Source of the DNA: Thermoproteota archaeon
GTDB lineage: Archaea > Korarchaeota > Korarchaeia > B14-G2
Direction of reading: 5' to 3'
Length of the DNA: 8,117 bases
Assembly (NCBI GenBank): GCA_003661385.1
Contig: QMWA01000073.1
Location: 1-8,117, forward strand
Positions 1 to 6,122 of the stretch are shown piece by piece. A program made the translations under genes and the position numbers. How positions within the stretch are numbered: the stretch's first letter is position 1; each line of letters begins with the position of its first letter. The notes under the pieces are model-generated. The model saw only the letters and a list, made by a program, of their open reading frames with translations, was not told the DNA's origin and did no database searches.

Positions 1-1
1 C

Positions 2-541
2 CTAGAGCTGAGGAGGTGGGCTGAGAGAAGGAAGCTGCCTGAGAGCTGGCTAAGATACCACCTGTGGAGGTGGGTTAAGCCGCCTGAGAGGATCCTCAGG
101 CTAGCTGGCCTCACTGGCACATACCCAAGGAACAAGGTGGCCCTCAGGGCATCTTCCTCAGCTCTAGAGGTCGAGCCATACAGCCAGGACAGAATGCTGA
201 AGCTAGCTAGGACAGCTGGCAGGCTGAGGGGCCTAGAGCTGGAGGCTGGTGAAGCCAAGCTGAAGCTCCTAGGGGACAGGATAGAGTACCATGGCAGCTT
301 GGAGGTGGTGCTGCCTATAGCATCCAAGCTGGCAGCTAGGGCGATGCTGTGCCCAGGCTGCAGCGTCTGCACAGCCTACTGTCCAGTGGGCGCGCTGAAG
401 CCTGGTGCCCCAGCAGAGGCATCAGATAGGTGCACTTCATGCAGCTTATGCAGCGAGGTCTGCCCGATCTTAGAGTACCCAAACGCCAACGTAGTCGCTG
501 TATCCCAGCAGCCAGAGGCTTTAGCTAAGCGTAAGGGCTGA
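2..541 (+). CDS. PAPS reductase/ATP-pyrophosphatase family protein with C-terminal two-cluster ferredoxin domain (3' part only)
   Basis: The frame is open from base 2 to the TGA at 539-541, so the gene begins upstream of the window; the GTG at 137 is internal and not a true start. The visible 179 residues fall into two parts. The first, with the segment LPESWLRYHLWRW near residues 13-25 of the fragment, resembles what follows the nucleotide-binding core in archaeal PAPS-reductase-like proteins (recalled family pattern, not searched). The second is a ferredoxin domain with two CxxCxxCxxxCP motifs, cysteines at fragment residues 117/120/123/127 and 144/147/150/154, which should bind two [4Fe-4S] clusters. 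The known family joins an ATP-pyrophosphatase fold to iron-sulfur domains and may reduce adenylylated sulfate or do another sulfur-transfer reaction. The catalytic core lies outside the window, so the ferredoxin assignment is firm and the PAPS-reductase assignment is moderate. A stand-alone ferredoxin-like oxidoreductase subunit is the alternative. Confidence 0.72.
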   Translation, partial: LELRRWAERRKLPESWLRYHLWRWVKPPERILRLAGLTGTYPRNKVALRASSSALEVEPYSQDRMLKLARTAGRLRGLELEAGEAKLKLLGDRIEYHGSLEVVLPIASKLAARAMLCPGCSVCTAYCPVGALKPGAPAEASDRCTSCSLCSEVCPILEYPNANVVAVSQQPEALAKRKG

Positions 542-613
542 GTCCAGCTGACTCTGTGACAGCCAGCAGGGTGCTAGCTGCCTCTGATCCGGTGAAGCTG
601 AGCGAAGCTCACC

Positions 614-620
614 TTTTATA
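614..620 (+). promoter_or_regulatory. TATA box (TTTTATA) for the HAD-family gene
   Basis: TTTTATA stands out in an otherwise GC-rich 101-base gap. Its centre lies 26 bases upstream of the ATG at 643, the spacing expected when an archaeal transcript starts at or next to its start codon. This supports the 643 start over the longer frame that could begin at 556. Confidence 0.6.
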
Positions 621-642
621 CCATCAGCCCAGCAGGCTTGTG

Positions 643-1368
643 ATGAGGCTTAAGGCTGTTACAGTAGACCTCTGGGAGACCATAATAGAGCCTGGTGAAG
701 GCTACCTTGAGAGGGTGACTGAAGCTAGAGCTAGGGATACTGCAGCCCACCTCGGGGAGCTGGGCTATGATGTGTCTGCTGCCGAGGTGAGGGAGGCTTT
801 ATCAGAGCTATACCAGGCCTTGAGGAGGGTGTGGAGCAGGCATAGGGACATCAGCTCTAGGGCTAAGATGAGGGCTCTGGCAGAGCTCCTCAGCCTTCCT
901 GCTACACCAGCTGTAATGAGGGCCTTGAGCTATGGGGTTGAGGAGGCCACCCTGAGGCATCCCCCGAGGCTAGCTTCTGAAGCCAGAGAGGTTCTAGCTG
1001 AGCTCAGGGAGATGGGGCTTAAGCTAGCTTTGATATCCAACACGGGGCTTACTCCAGGCAGGGTCATGAACAGGCTGCTAGAGGCTTATGGTGTCCTAGA
1101 GCACTTTAAGGCTCTAGTGTACTCTGACGAGGTCAAGGAGAGGAAGCCCTCTGTCAGTGTCTTCACCTTGGCCTTGAGGAGGCTTGGAGCTGAGCCAGGT
1201 GAGGCTGCCCACGTCGGAGACGACCCATACTCAGACGTTTATGGGGCTAAGGAGGCTGGCATGCTGGCGATACACCTATCCAGGGGTGAGCTCAGCTATG
1301 TGGCTGAGCCGGATGCAGTTATAAGAGAGCTGAGAGAGCTTCCTGAGGCGGTGAGGAGGTGGGTGTAG
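643..1368 (+). CDS. HAD-superfamily hydrolase (haloacid dehalogenase-like), altered motif I
   Basis: The 241-residue protein carries the HAD motifs in order: motif I VDLWET (nucleophile Asp9), motif II Ser132 in LALISNTG, motif III Lys168 in KERKPS, and motif IV GDDPYSD (Asp193, Asp194, Asp198). A helical cap inserted at about residues 15-110 makes it a type-I (C1) cap enzyme. Such proteins hydrolyse phosphate esters or related bonds on small cytoplasmic molecules. The residue two positions after the nucleophile, normally the acid/base Asp of DxD, is Trp11. Replacement at this position is known in haloacid dehalogenases (Tyr) and phosphonatases (Ala), so it may not be a phosphatase. The frame is open further upstream to 556, but that stretch crosses the TATA box and has no HAD similarity, so ATG 643 is preferred (GTG 640 is possible). 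Its stop shares one base with the next start. Substrate unknown. Confidence 0.88.
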   Translation: MRLKAVTVDLWETIIEPGEGYLERVTEARARDTAAHLGELGYDVSAAEVREALSELYQALRRVWSRHRDISSRAKMRALAELLSLPATPAVMRALSYGVEEATLRHPPRLASEAREVLAELREMGLKLALISNTGLTPGRVMNRLLEAYGVLEHFKALVYSDEVKERKPSVSVFTLALRRLGAEPGEAAHVGDDPYSDVYGAKEAGMLAIHLSRGELSYVAEPDAVIRELRELPEAVRRWV

Positions 1369-1526
1369 TGCTGATAAGGTGTGTTGACTGCGTTTACTTC
1401 GAGGCCACAGAGGGAGGCTGGAGGTGTAAGGCTGGCCTCAAGCCCAGGGTTCCAACCCCCCTGTCAACATTCGACTGCAGTAGAGGCAAGCCTAAGAAGC
1501 TGGCGAGCCAAGCTTTTAAACCATAG
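1368..1526 (+). CDS. Small four-cysteine protein (52 aa), putative metal-binding
   Basis: The GTG start at 1368 shares its G with the TAG stop of the HAD gene, and the frame ends at TAG 1524-1526. The 52 residues begin VLIRCVDCVYFE and hold exactly four cysteines, at 5, 8, 20 and 37, arranged as CxxC...C...C, with aromatic residues beside them (Tyr10, Phe11, Trp18, Phe35) and a Lys/Arg-rich tail. This pattern suggests a small fold held by one Zn ion or one Fe-S cluster. The layout (CxxCxY, then WxC, then FDCxxG) resembles short archaeal and bacterial proteins that I cannot name. The one-base overlap implies translational coupling to the HAD gene. The last codons contain the TATA box of the next gene. 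Function unknown; a chance open frame is possible, but the evenly placed cysteines and the coupling argue against it. Confidence 0.66.
   Translation: MLIRCVDCVYFEATEGGWRCKAGLKPRVPTPLSTFDCSRGKPKKLASQAFKP
1514..1520 (+). promoter_or_regulatory. TATA box (TTTTAAA) for the beta-rich protein/winged-helix pair
   Basis: TTTTAAA lies within the last codons of the four-cysteine gene, with its centre 35 bases before ATG 1552. Transcription would start near 1541-1545, giving a leader of roughly 8-10 bases. It would let the downstream pair be expressed separately from the HAD gene. Confidence 0.5.
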
Positions 1527-1551
1527 CGCAGTGGGCTCGTGGTGCAGGAGC

Positions 1552-1776
1552 ATGAAGATTAAGCTACAGGATGGCAGAGAGGTTGAGGCAGAGGAGGTCG
1601 AGTTCCAGCCCATAGCAGAGGGGTGGAACGAGTATAGGCTTGAGGATGGGAGCAAGCTCAGGATAAAGCTCGTCGTGACGAGGGTGTTCAAGCTAAATGA
1701 GAAGGACCCGCTTACAGGAGAAAACCAGTACGTGGTGAGGTTCCAGAACGTCGTAAGCGTATCCAAGGGGAAGTAG
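1552..1776 (+). CDS. Small beta-rich archaeal protein of unknown function (74 aa)
   Basis: ATG 1552 begins a 74-residue protein, MKIKLQDGREVEAEEVEF onward, built of short alternating hydrophobic/charged stretches and turns (LQDGRE 5-10, LEDGSKL 30-36, DPLTGENQY 52-60), which reads as five or six beta strands and a small barrel. There is no signal peptide, cysteine or membrane segment. The repeated DG turn and the YVV...NVVSV ending look like a conserved archaeal family that I cannot name. The frame is open further upstream, but that part overlaps the four-cysteine gene in another frame and the promoter, so it is not included. The winged-helix gene starts one base after its stop, so the two should be co-transcribed. 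A nucleic-acid-binding or regulatory accessory role is a guess only. Confidence 0.72.
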   Translation: MKIKLQDGREVEAEEVEFQPIAEGWNEYRLEDGSKLRIKLVVTRVFKLNEKDPLTGENQYVVRFQNVVSVSKGK

Positions 1777-1777
1777 C

Positions 1778-2236
1778 TTGGAGCAGCAGACCTCCACAAT
1801 GCAGCCGAAGTTCACCTACCCAAGCCTAGGTGAGAGCTGGGTCACGTCAGCTAGAGAGCACGAGGCCTACACGGGCAGAGACATCCAGCTGCTCCAGCCC
1901 ACAGCTACCATCGACCACGCAGCTGTAGCCTCAGCTATCAGAGAGCTGGCAGCTAAGCTGAGCAGCATAGAGAGGAGGTTAGAGAGGCTTGAGCTCCAGG
2001 CCAGATCCAGTGTAAGGGAGCTGAGGAGGCTCGAGGATGCTAAGCTGAGAGTCCTAAGGTACCTTGAGGAGCGTGGGGGTGAAGCCTACCCACATGAGAT
2101 AGCTAGAGACCTCAGGATGCCTATCCCACTAGTCCTCAAGGTCATGAACGCGCTCAGGGAGGAGGGCATAATAGAGGAGGGGGCACAAGGCGAGGAGTCA
2201 GAGGGTGGAGGCGAGCCTACAAAGCCTCCAAGTTGA
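1778..2236 (+). CDS. Coiled-coil plus winged-helix DNA-binding protein
   Basis: The start is TTG 1778, one base after the previous stop; ATG 1799 (residue 8) is the alternative. The 152 residues show a polar, probably disordered N-terminus (1-45), a heptad-rich helix (about 47-87, with SSIERRLERLEL), a winged-helix domain (about 86-136, with the segment KLRVLRYLEERGG leading into HEIARDL and a recognition helix PLVLKVMNALREEGII), and an acidic Gly/Pro-rich tail (137-152). Archaeal proteins of this build are usually homodimeric DNA-binding regulators of the MarR/ArsR-like kind, with the coiled coil as dimer interface. Its targets are not evident. The tail overlaps the end of the convergent DUF3786 gene by 39 bases. 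The winged helix is well supported; the regulator role is inferred. Confidence 0.8.
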   Translation: MEQQTSTMQPKFTYPSLGESWVTSAREHEAYTGRDIQLLQPTATIDHAAVASAIRELAAKLSSIERRLERLELQARSSVRELRRLEDAKLRVLRYLEERGGEAYPHEIARDLRMPIPLVLKVMNALREEGIIEEGAQGEESEGGGEPTKPPS

Positions 2237-2740
2237 TATCTCACAGAGAGCCTCTATGTCCTCTATCGGAAGGTAGTGTGTCACGGTGGAGTCGAAGAGC
2301 ACGTTAGCAGAGGGAGGAAGCTCCTCGTCGCCACGCCACACGCTGTATACCAAGGGGACCCTCGGGAGAGGCTTGAGCTCGATGGAGGCGTCGCCGTAGC
2401 TCAGCTCCCTGCATCCAAGCCTCCTGCCAGCTTCAACAAGCTTCTTAGGGCTGCTCCCAAAGACCCTCACTATAGGCTGAATGACCTCCTTGTAGAAGAC
2501 CCCATAGCAAGCTGACCCACCGAGCAGCCCCCTGAAGTTCACAAGCCTACCACTAACCCCGATGTCCTCTGCCCTAGAGTACCTCTCGAGGATGCCCAGT
2601 ATAGCCCTCTTGACATCTTCACTAACCTCCCAGCCAAAGGAGTCCTTGACCTCCATGCTCTCAGGGTCTATGACGTATCCCAGGACGCTGATTTCGCTCC
2701 CAAACCCCAGCTTACCCCTGATGTCAAGCAACTCAGCCAC
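2198..2740 (-). CDS. DUF3786 family protein
   Basis: The 180-residue cytoplasmic protein has the features I associate with DUF3786 (Pfam PF12654): a central CYGVFYKEVI segment (78-87), GDAS (116-119), LPRVPL (125-130), WRGDEE (135-140), LFD (148-150) and YLPIED (156-161). The function of the family is not known; it occurs mainly in anaerobic archaea and bacteria. There are four cysteines, at 78, 110, 166 and 174, so metal binding is conceivable but unproven. I chose GTG 2740 because a TATA box lies 25-26 bases upstream, matching a leaderless start; the longer TTG 2755 start would be only about 10 bases from that box. It follows the ABC operon on the same strand but has its own promoter, so a link to transport is uncertain. 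Confidence 0.8.
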   Translation of the reverse strand: MAELLDIRGKLGFGSEISVLGYVIDPESMEVKDSFGWEVSEDVKRAILGILERYSRAEDIGVSGRLVNFRGLLGGSACYGVFYKEVIQPIVRVFGSSPKKLVEAGRRLGCRELSYGDASIELKPLPRVPLVYSVWRGDEELPPSANVLFDSTVTHYLPIEDIEALCEISTWRLCRLASTL

Positions 2741-2762
2741 CAGAAGCCCCGTCAAACAGGGG

Positions 2763-2768
2763 TTAAAA
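2763..2768 (-). promoter_or_regulatory. TATA box (TTTTAA on minus strand) for the DUF3786 gene
   Basis: Read on the minus strand, GCTTTTAACC has its TTTTAA core centred about 25.5 bases upstream of GTG 2740. It lies in the short gap behind the permease gene and decides the start codon chosen for DUF3786. Confidence 0.55.
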
Positions 2769-2833
2769 GCGTTGAATGCAGGCGCACACAGAGCATCCAG
2801 AGATCATGGGATGCATTTCAGCTGCTTGTTGGG

Positions 2834-4681
2834 CTAGACTCCTATCAGAGCTGTTGCTCTCTTTCTGAGGATGAGGTTTGCTCCAACTATCATGGTTAGC
2901 TGTAGCATCATAAGCATGAACCCTAGGGCTGCAGGCTGGAAGACTCCTCCAGCTAACCCCTTGTACAGCATGTCGTACATCTTCCATGTCATGGGGGCTG
3001 TCCTGTGGTTTGCATCCCCTATCACTATGCCGGTGCTGACCTCTGACATGCAGTAGATGAATGAGAGCATTCCTCCAGCTAGTATGTTCAGGGCTACCAG
3101 CGGGATCGCTATGGTGAAGAAGACCCTAGCTCTGCTTGCTCCGAGGTTGAGTGCAGCCTCCTCAAGCTCTAAGTCAGTCTGCTCTAGCCCAGAGTACACA
3201 GACCTGACTGTGAACGTGATCTTCCTGATCGTGTAGGCTGCTATCAGCAGCGGAGCCCCGCTCTTCAAGGGTGAGAGCGGTGTCTTCAAGTAGACTAGGA
3301 AGAGGCCTGTAGCTATGACTATCCCTGGTATGGCAATGGGTATGGTTACCAGCACATCTACTAGGGTCATCCAAGCCCCCCTCTTCCTGGAGACCAGGTA
3401 TGCTGCGCTCACGCCCAGCATGACTATCAGAGCTGTTGCTGTAGCTGAGTAGCTTAAGCTGTTTGCTATGGTGTTCACGACCTCTGGGTCGCTTAAAGCC
3501 CCCTTGAAGTTCCTCAGGGTGAAGTATGCTGGCAGAATGGTTCCACCCCACTCTCCAGCGAAAGCTAGGAGCGTCACTCCAGCGTGAGGTAGGGTTGCGA
3601 AGAAGAGCATCAGCAGGCAGGTCAGGTATATCAGGGATGCTGTGATGAGCCTTATGCTCCTCCTACGTGGCCTCCAGACTCCGCCCTTGCTCAGCATGGC
3701 ATACCTCTTCAAGCTGACATACCTCCTCACGCCCAGGAATACCACAACGGAGAAGGCTAGGAGTATTAGGGCTAGCGTAGTTGCCTCCTGTGATATCAGG
3801 CCTGCTGGAGTGAACATCCTAGTGAATATCTGGAATGTGAGTAGCTTCTCAGCTCTAGTCCCCCTGAACACTATGGGGGTCCCAAGGTCTTCTAAGCTGA
3901 GTATGAAGACCATGAGGGCTCCAGCCTCCACCCCAGGGGTTGCTAGGGGCATCGTGACTGTCCTGAAGAGCCTGAAGCCGTAGGCTCCCATGTTCTCAGC
4001 TTGCTCCTCCAGGGTTGGGTCTATGCTGATCAGAGCAGTGTAGGTGTTCAAGAAGACTATGGGGTAGAATATCAGGGTCTGGACTGCTACCACAGCTGCT
4101 AGCCCAGTGAACTCCACCTTGAACGGCAGGATGTGGAGCACGTCGTAGAAGAGCGTGTTGAGCACGCCGTCTGCAGTGATCATCTTCTTCAAGCCTATTG
4201 CCCCAACAAATGGGGTTGAGAGGAGGGGGACTAGCAGAAGTATCCTCAGGGCCTCACACCCAGGGAACCTGTACCTCGCGAACACGAACGCTAGAGCTGA
4301 GCCCAGTATGGTTGAGAAGAGCGTTGTGAGCCCAGCTACAGCCAGGGAGTTCAGTATAACCCCTAGGTCCCAGCCCTGCACGTACACTATCCTGACCTTC
4401 TCCCCACTTGGAGTCGTGTACTCTATGCTCCTATAGAAGTCGAGTGCTGCCCCACTCAGCTTGATGTATGGAGGCTTATCCACGATGTCTACTGGGAGGT
4501 AGAAGTTGTCTGAGAAGACGAACTTAAACCAGTAGAGGCTAGGCTTCCCACCATATGTGAAGGACCTCAGGGTCACTGCCCCAAGTGGAGTCAGCAAGAA
4601 TAGGGAGAAGAAGAGGACTATGGAGGCGAGCTGGGTCCAGGATAGCTTGTCCATCTGCCAGATGAGCTCCCTCAGCCTCAT
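2834..4681 (-). CDS. ABC transporter permease, fused two-domain (Fe(III)/phosphonate/thiamine-type)
   Basis: This 615-residue integral membrane protein contains two complete binding-protein-dependent permease modules in one chain. Each has the EAA loop that docks the ATPase: EEQAENMGA...MPL at about 225-245 and EEAALNLGAS...IPL at about 507-527. Roughly twelve membrane helices are visible, six per module (for example about 16-38, 107-137, 145-162, 192-217 and 302-318 in the first half; 345-365, 405-430, 438-465 and 580-605 in the second). A soluble stretch of about 60 residues (43-105) follows the first helix and should face outward. The fused layout is that of FbpB/ThiP-like transporters for iron, phosphonates or thiamine. 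ATG 4681 lies four bases past the stop of the binding-protein gene, which suggests coupled translation; TTG 4705 would overlap that gene and is less likely. No ATPase gene is adjacent. Confidence 0.92.
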   Translation of the reverse strand: MRLRELIWQMDKLSWTQLASIVLFFSLFLLTPLGAVTLRSFTYGGKPSLYWFKFVFSDNFYLPVDIVDKPPYIKLSGAALDFYRSIEYTTPSGEKVRIVYVQGWDLGVILNSLAVAGLTTLFSTILGSALAFVFARYRFPGCEALRILLLVPLLSTPFVGAIGLKKMITADGVLNTLFYDVLHILPFKVEFTGLAAVVAVQTLIFYPIVFLNTYTALISIDPTLEEQAENMGAYGFRLFRTVTMPLATPGVEAGALMVFILSLEDLGTPIVFRGTRAEKLLTFQIFTRMFTPAGLISQEATTLALILLAFSVVVFLGVRRYVSLKRYAMLSKGGVWRPRRRSIRLITASLIYLTCLLMLFFATLPHAGVTLLAFAGEWGGTILPAYFTLRNFKGALSDPEVVNTIANSLSYSATATALIVMLGVSAAYLVSRKRGAWMTLVDVLVTIPIAIPGIVIATGLFLVYLKTPLSPLKSGAPLLIAAYTIRKITFTVRSVYSGLEQTDLELEEAALNLGASRARVFFTIAIPLVALNILAGGMLSFIYCMSEVSTGIVIGDANHRTAPMTWKMYDMLYKGLAGGVFQPAALGFMLMMLQLTMIVGANLILRKRATALIGV

Positions 4682-4685
4682 GCCG

Positions 4686-6086
4686 CTACCCAGGTATCTT
4701 CTCAAGGAGCTTCATGTACTTCTCCCTAGCTGCATCCCTCCATATCTTCATCATTTCGCTCGCGAAAGCTGGGTCCCTGAGCTTCTCGTTTATCGAGGCC
4801 GCGTACTCCTCTGTGAACTCGTACTCTACCCCATTCTGAACCCACTTGAGTGGAGCACCCATCTCGTAAGCCAGCTTCTCGAACTCCTCTTCAGTTAGCT
4901 TGCCCTCCTTATACGCCTTGACTAGCTTGCTCCAGACCTCCACCAGGAGGTCGTGGAGGTCAGCGTAGACTGCATCAAAGTAGTACCTTAAGGCCTCCTC
5001 TGTCCTCAAGGCCCTCTCGTCATCGAAGGGTATCCCTATGTTCTCTACTGTAGCCATGTAGTTCTTGAGGAGGTCTGGCCTAGCCTTCCCCTCTGGGGTG
5101 TCGAAGACATCCTTTCTCACAGGCATCCTGTTTATCCTCTTATCAAGCCATATCTTCTGCCCTTCTGTCGAAAGGATGAACCTTATGAAGGCTTGAGCTG
5201 CCTCCTTGTGCTTGCTTGTCTTCAGGAGGGCTATCGGGTCCCCGTTCACTATAGACTCGTTGAACGGGAGCACGTACTTTGTCCCAGGGAACTCTATCTC
5301 ACTGGAGTAGCCGTAGAAGTCTATTGCTATGCTCACAGCTACCTCACCGCTCTCAACTGCAGTCAGGGCTTCAACCGACCCGCCGTAGGGCCTGCCGTTT
5401 GCAGCTATCCTAGCTAGGAGAGCCCAACCTTTCTCCCAGCCGAACTTCTGCAGGATTATCTGGTATATCCTGGTGTGCGAGGTCGAGGTGGTGGGCCTGG
5501 CGTAGGCTACTACAGGCTTAGGCAGGACCTTAGCGAACTCTATGCTCCCGAGGTCCTCCCATAGCTTAGGCTCAGGTAGCCCATACTTCTCCAGTATGTT
5601 GTAGTTTACTATGAAGCCGAATGAGCTTATTGCTGCAGCAGCCCAGACTGGCCTGCCTTGCTCGTCATACCTCACCATTGGGGCTCCACCAACCTCCTTA
5701 GGGAGCTCATCTATCACCTTGAGTGTCTCTGGGTCTGTTATAGGCTCTAGGAGCCCTTCCCTGTTGAGTATGTCGAAGAGGGTAGGCCCTCCTCCCCAGG
5801 CTATGTCTATGTCCCCAAGCTTCCTTATCGTGCTGAGCCAGAGTGTTGGGTTTGGCCCCATGAACCTTATGTCCACAACATTGTACTTCTTCGCCAGCTC
5901 GCTCTTCAAGAACATCTCCTTGCTTACATGCCATATCGTGGTGCTGTGCCTCGTTATCACCTTCAGGACGATGCCTTCAGCTGGAGGCTTCTCCTCCTCT
6001 TCAGGTGGAGCCCTCAGCTTTACTGCAGCGAGCACAACTCCAGCTAGGACTACAGCAGCCACAACAGCAGCTATCAGCTTCCTCAC
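4686..6086 (-). CDS. ABC transporter extracellular solute-binding protein (family 1), N-terminally membrane-anchored
   Basis: The 466-residue protein starts with a hydrophobic helix (about 4-23) with no lipobox cysteine, then a Pro/Glu-rich linker (26-38), then a two-lobed binding domain. Typical family-1 elements include DIAWGGGPTLFD (94-105), SSFGFIVNYN (154-163), a Ser/Thr-rich PTTSTSHTR (198-206), SGEVAVSIAIDFYG (246-259), and AAQAFIRFILSTEGQ (296-310), the last of which is common in Fe(III)- and phosphonate-type binding proteins. It is about 130 residues longer than ordinary FbpA-like proteins, with a helical C-terminal extension (about 360-466). It should sit outside the cell, tethered to the membrane, and hand its ligand to the adjacent permease. 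GTG 6086 is chosen because GGTGG lies five bases upstream and the signal-anchor then begins VRKLIAAV; TTG 6101 and GTG 6095 are alternatives. Substrate unknown. Confidence 0.9.
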   Translation of the reverse strand: MRKLIAAVVAAVVLAGVVLAAVKLRAPPEEEEKPPAEGIVLKVITRHSTTIWHVSKEMFLKSELAKKYNVVDIRFMGPNPTLWLSTIRKLGDIDIAWGGGPTLFDILNREGLLEPITDPETLKVIDELPKEVGGAPMVRYDEQGRPVWAAAAISSFGFIVNYNILEKYGLPEPKLWEDLGSIEFAKVLPKPVVAYARPTTSTSHTRIYQIILQKFGWEKGWALLARIAANGRPYGGSVEALTAVESGEVAVSIAIDFYGYSSEIEFPGTKYVLPFNESIVNGDPIALLKTSKHKEAAQAFIRFILSTEGQKIWLDKRINRMPVRKDVFDTPEGKARPDLLKNYMATVENIGIPFDDERALRTEEALRYYFDAVYADLHDLLVEVWSKLVKAYKEGKLTEEEFEKLAYEMGAPLKWVQNGVEYEFTEEYAASINEKLRDPAFASEMMKIWRDAAREKYMKLLEKIPG

Positions 6087-6091
6087 GCGAA

Positions 6092-6096
6092 CCACC
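6092..6096 (-). promoter_or_regulatory. Ribosome-binding site (GGTGG) for the solute-binding protein gene
   Basis: GGTGG on the minus strand sits five bases before GTG 6086. The same five-base spacing is seen for the GGTGA before GTG 7136, which supports both chosen starts within the operon. Confidence 0.45.
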
Positions 6097-6097
6097 T

Positions 6098-6108
6098 GCA
6101 AAAAATTG
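6098..6108 (-). terminator. Possible T-rich termination or attenuation signal between two operon genes
   Basis: On the minus strand a run AATTTTTTG follows a C-rich stretch about 18 bases after the stop of the GATase-like gene. Oligo-T runs can end archaeal transcription without a hairpin. Its core is only about 17 bases from GTG 6086, too close to act as a TATA box. Partial termination here could set the ratio of the two proteins; it could also be chance. Confidence 0.25.
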
Positions 6109-6122
6109 GGCTGGGGGCTCTT

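Noticed and set aside
1-110. Imperfect repeat of GAGGTGGG...CCTGAGAG near the left edge
   Set aside because: The two copies are short and in coding frame, giving unrelated residues with common Trp/Arg/Glu codons; no longer repeat unit is seen.
556-642. N-terminal extension of the HAD gene
   Set aside because: The extra 29 codons cross a TATA box and bear no similarity to HAD proteins, while motif I lies only eight residues into the protein from ATG 643, as is usual.
1440-1475. Possible tRNA T-arm (GGTTCCAACCC-like)
   Set aside because: No acceptor, anticodon or D arm can be paired around it, and the stretch is within the four-Cys coding frame.
1464-1799. Minus-strand open frame of 111 codons
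   Set aside because: It lies opposite the four-Cys gene, promoter and beta-rich gene; its composition is Ser/Thr/Leu-rich as expected for the complement of a charged coding sequence.
3174-3551. Minus-strand frame inside the permease gene
   Set aside because: It sits in another frame of the permease, which has clear family motifs and membrane helices; the alternative is low-complexity and has none.
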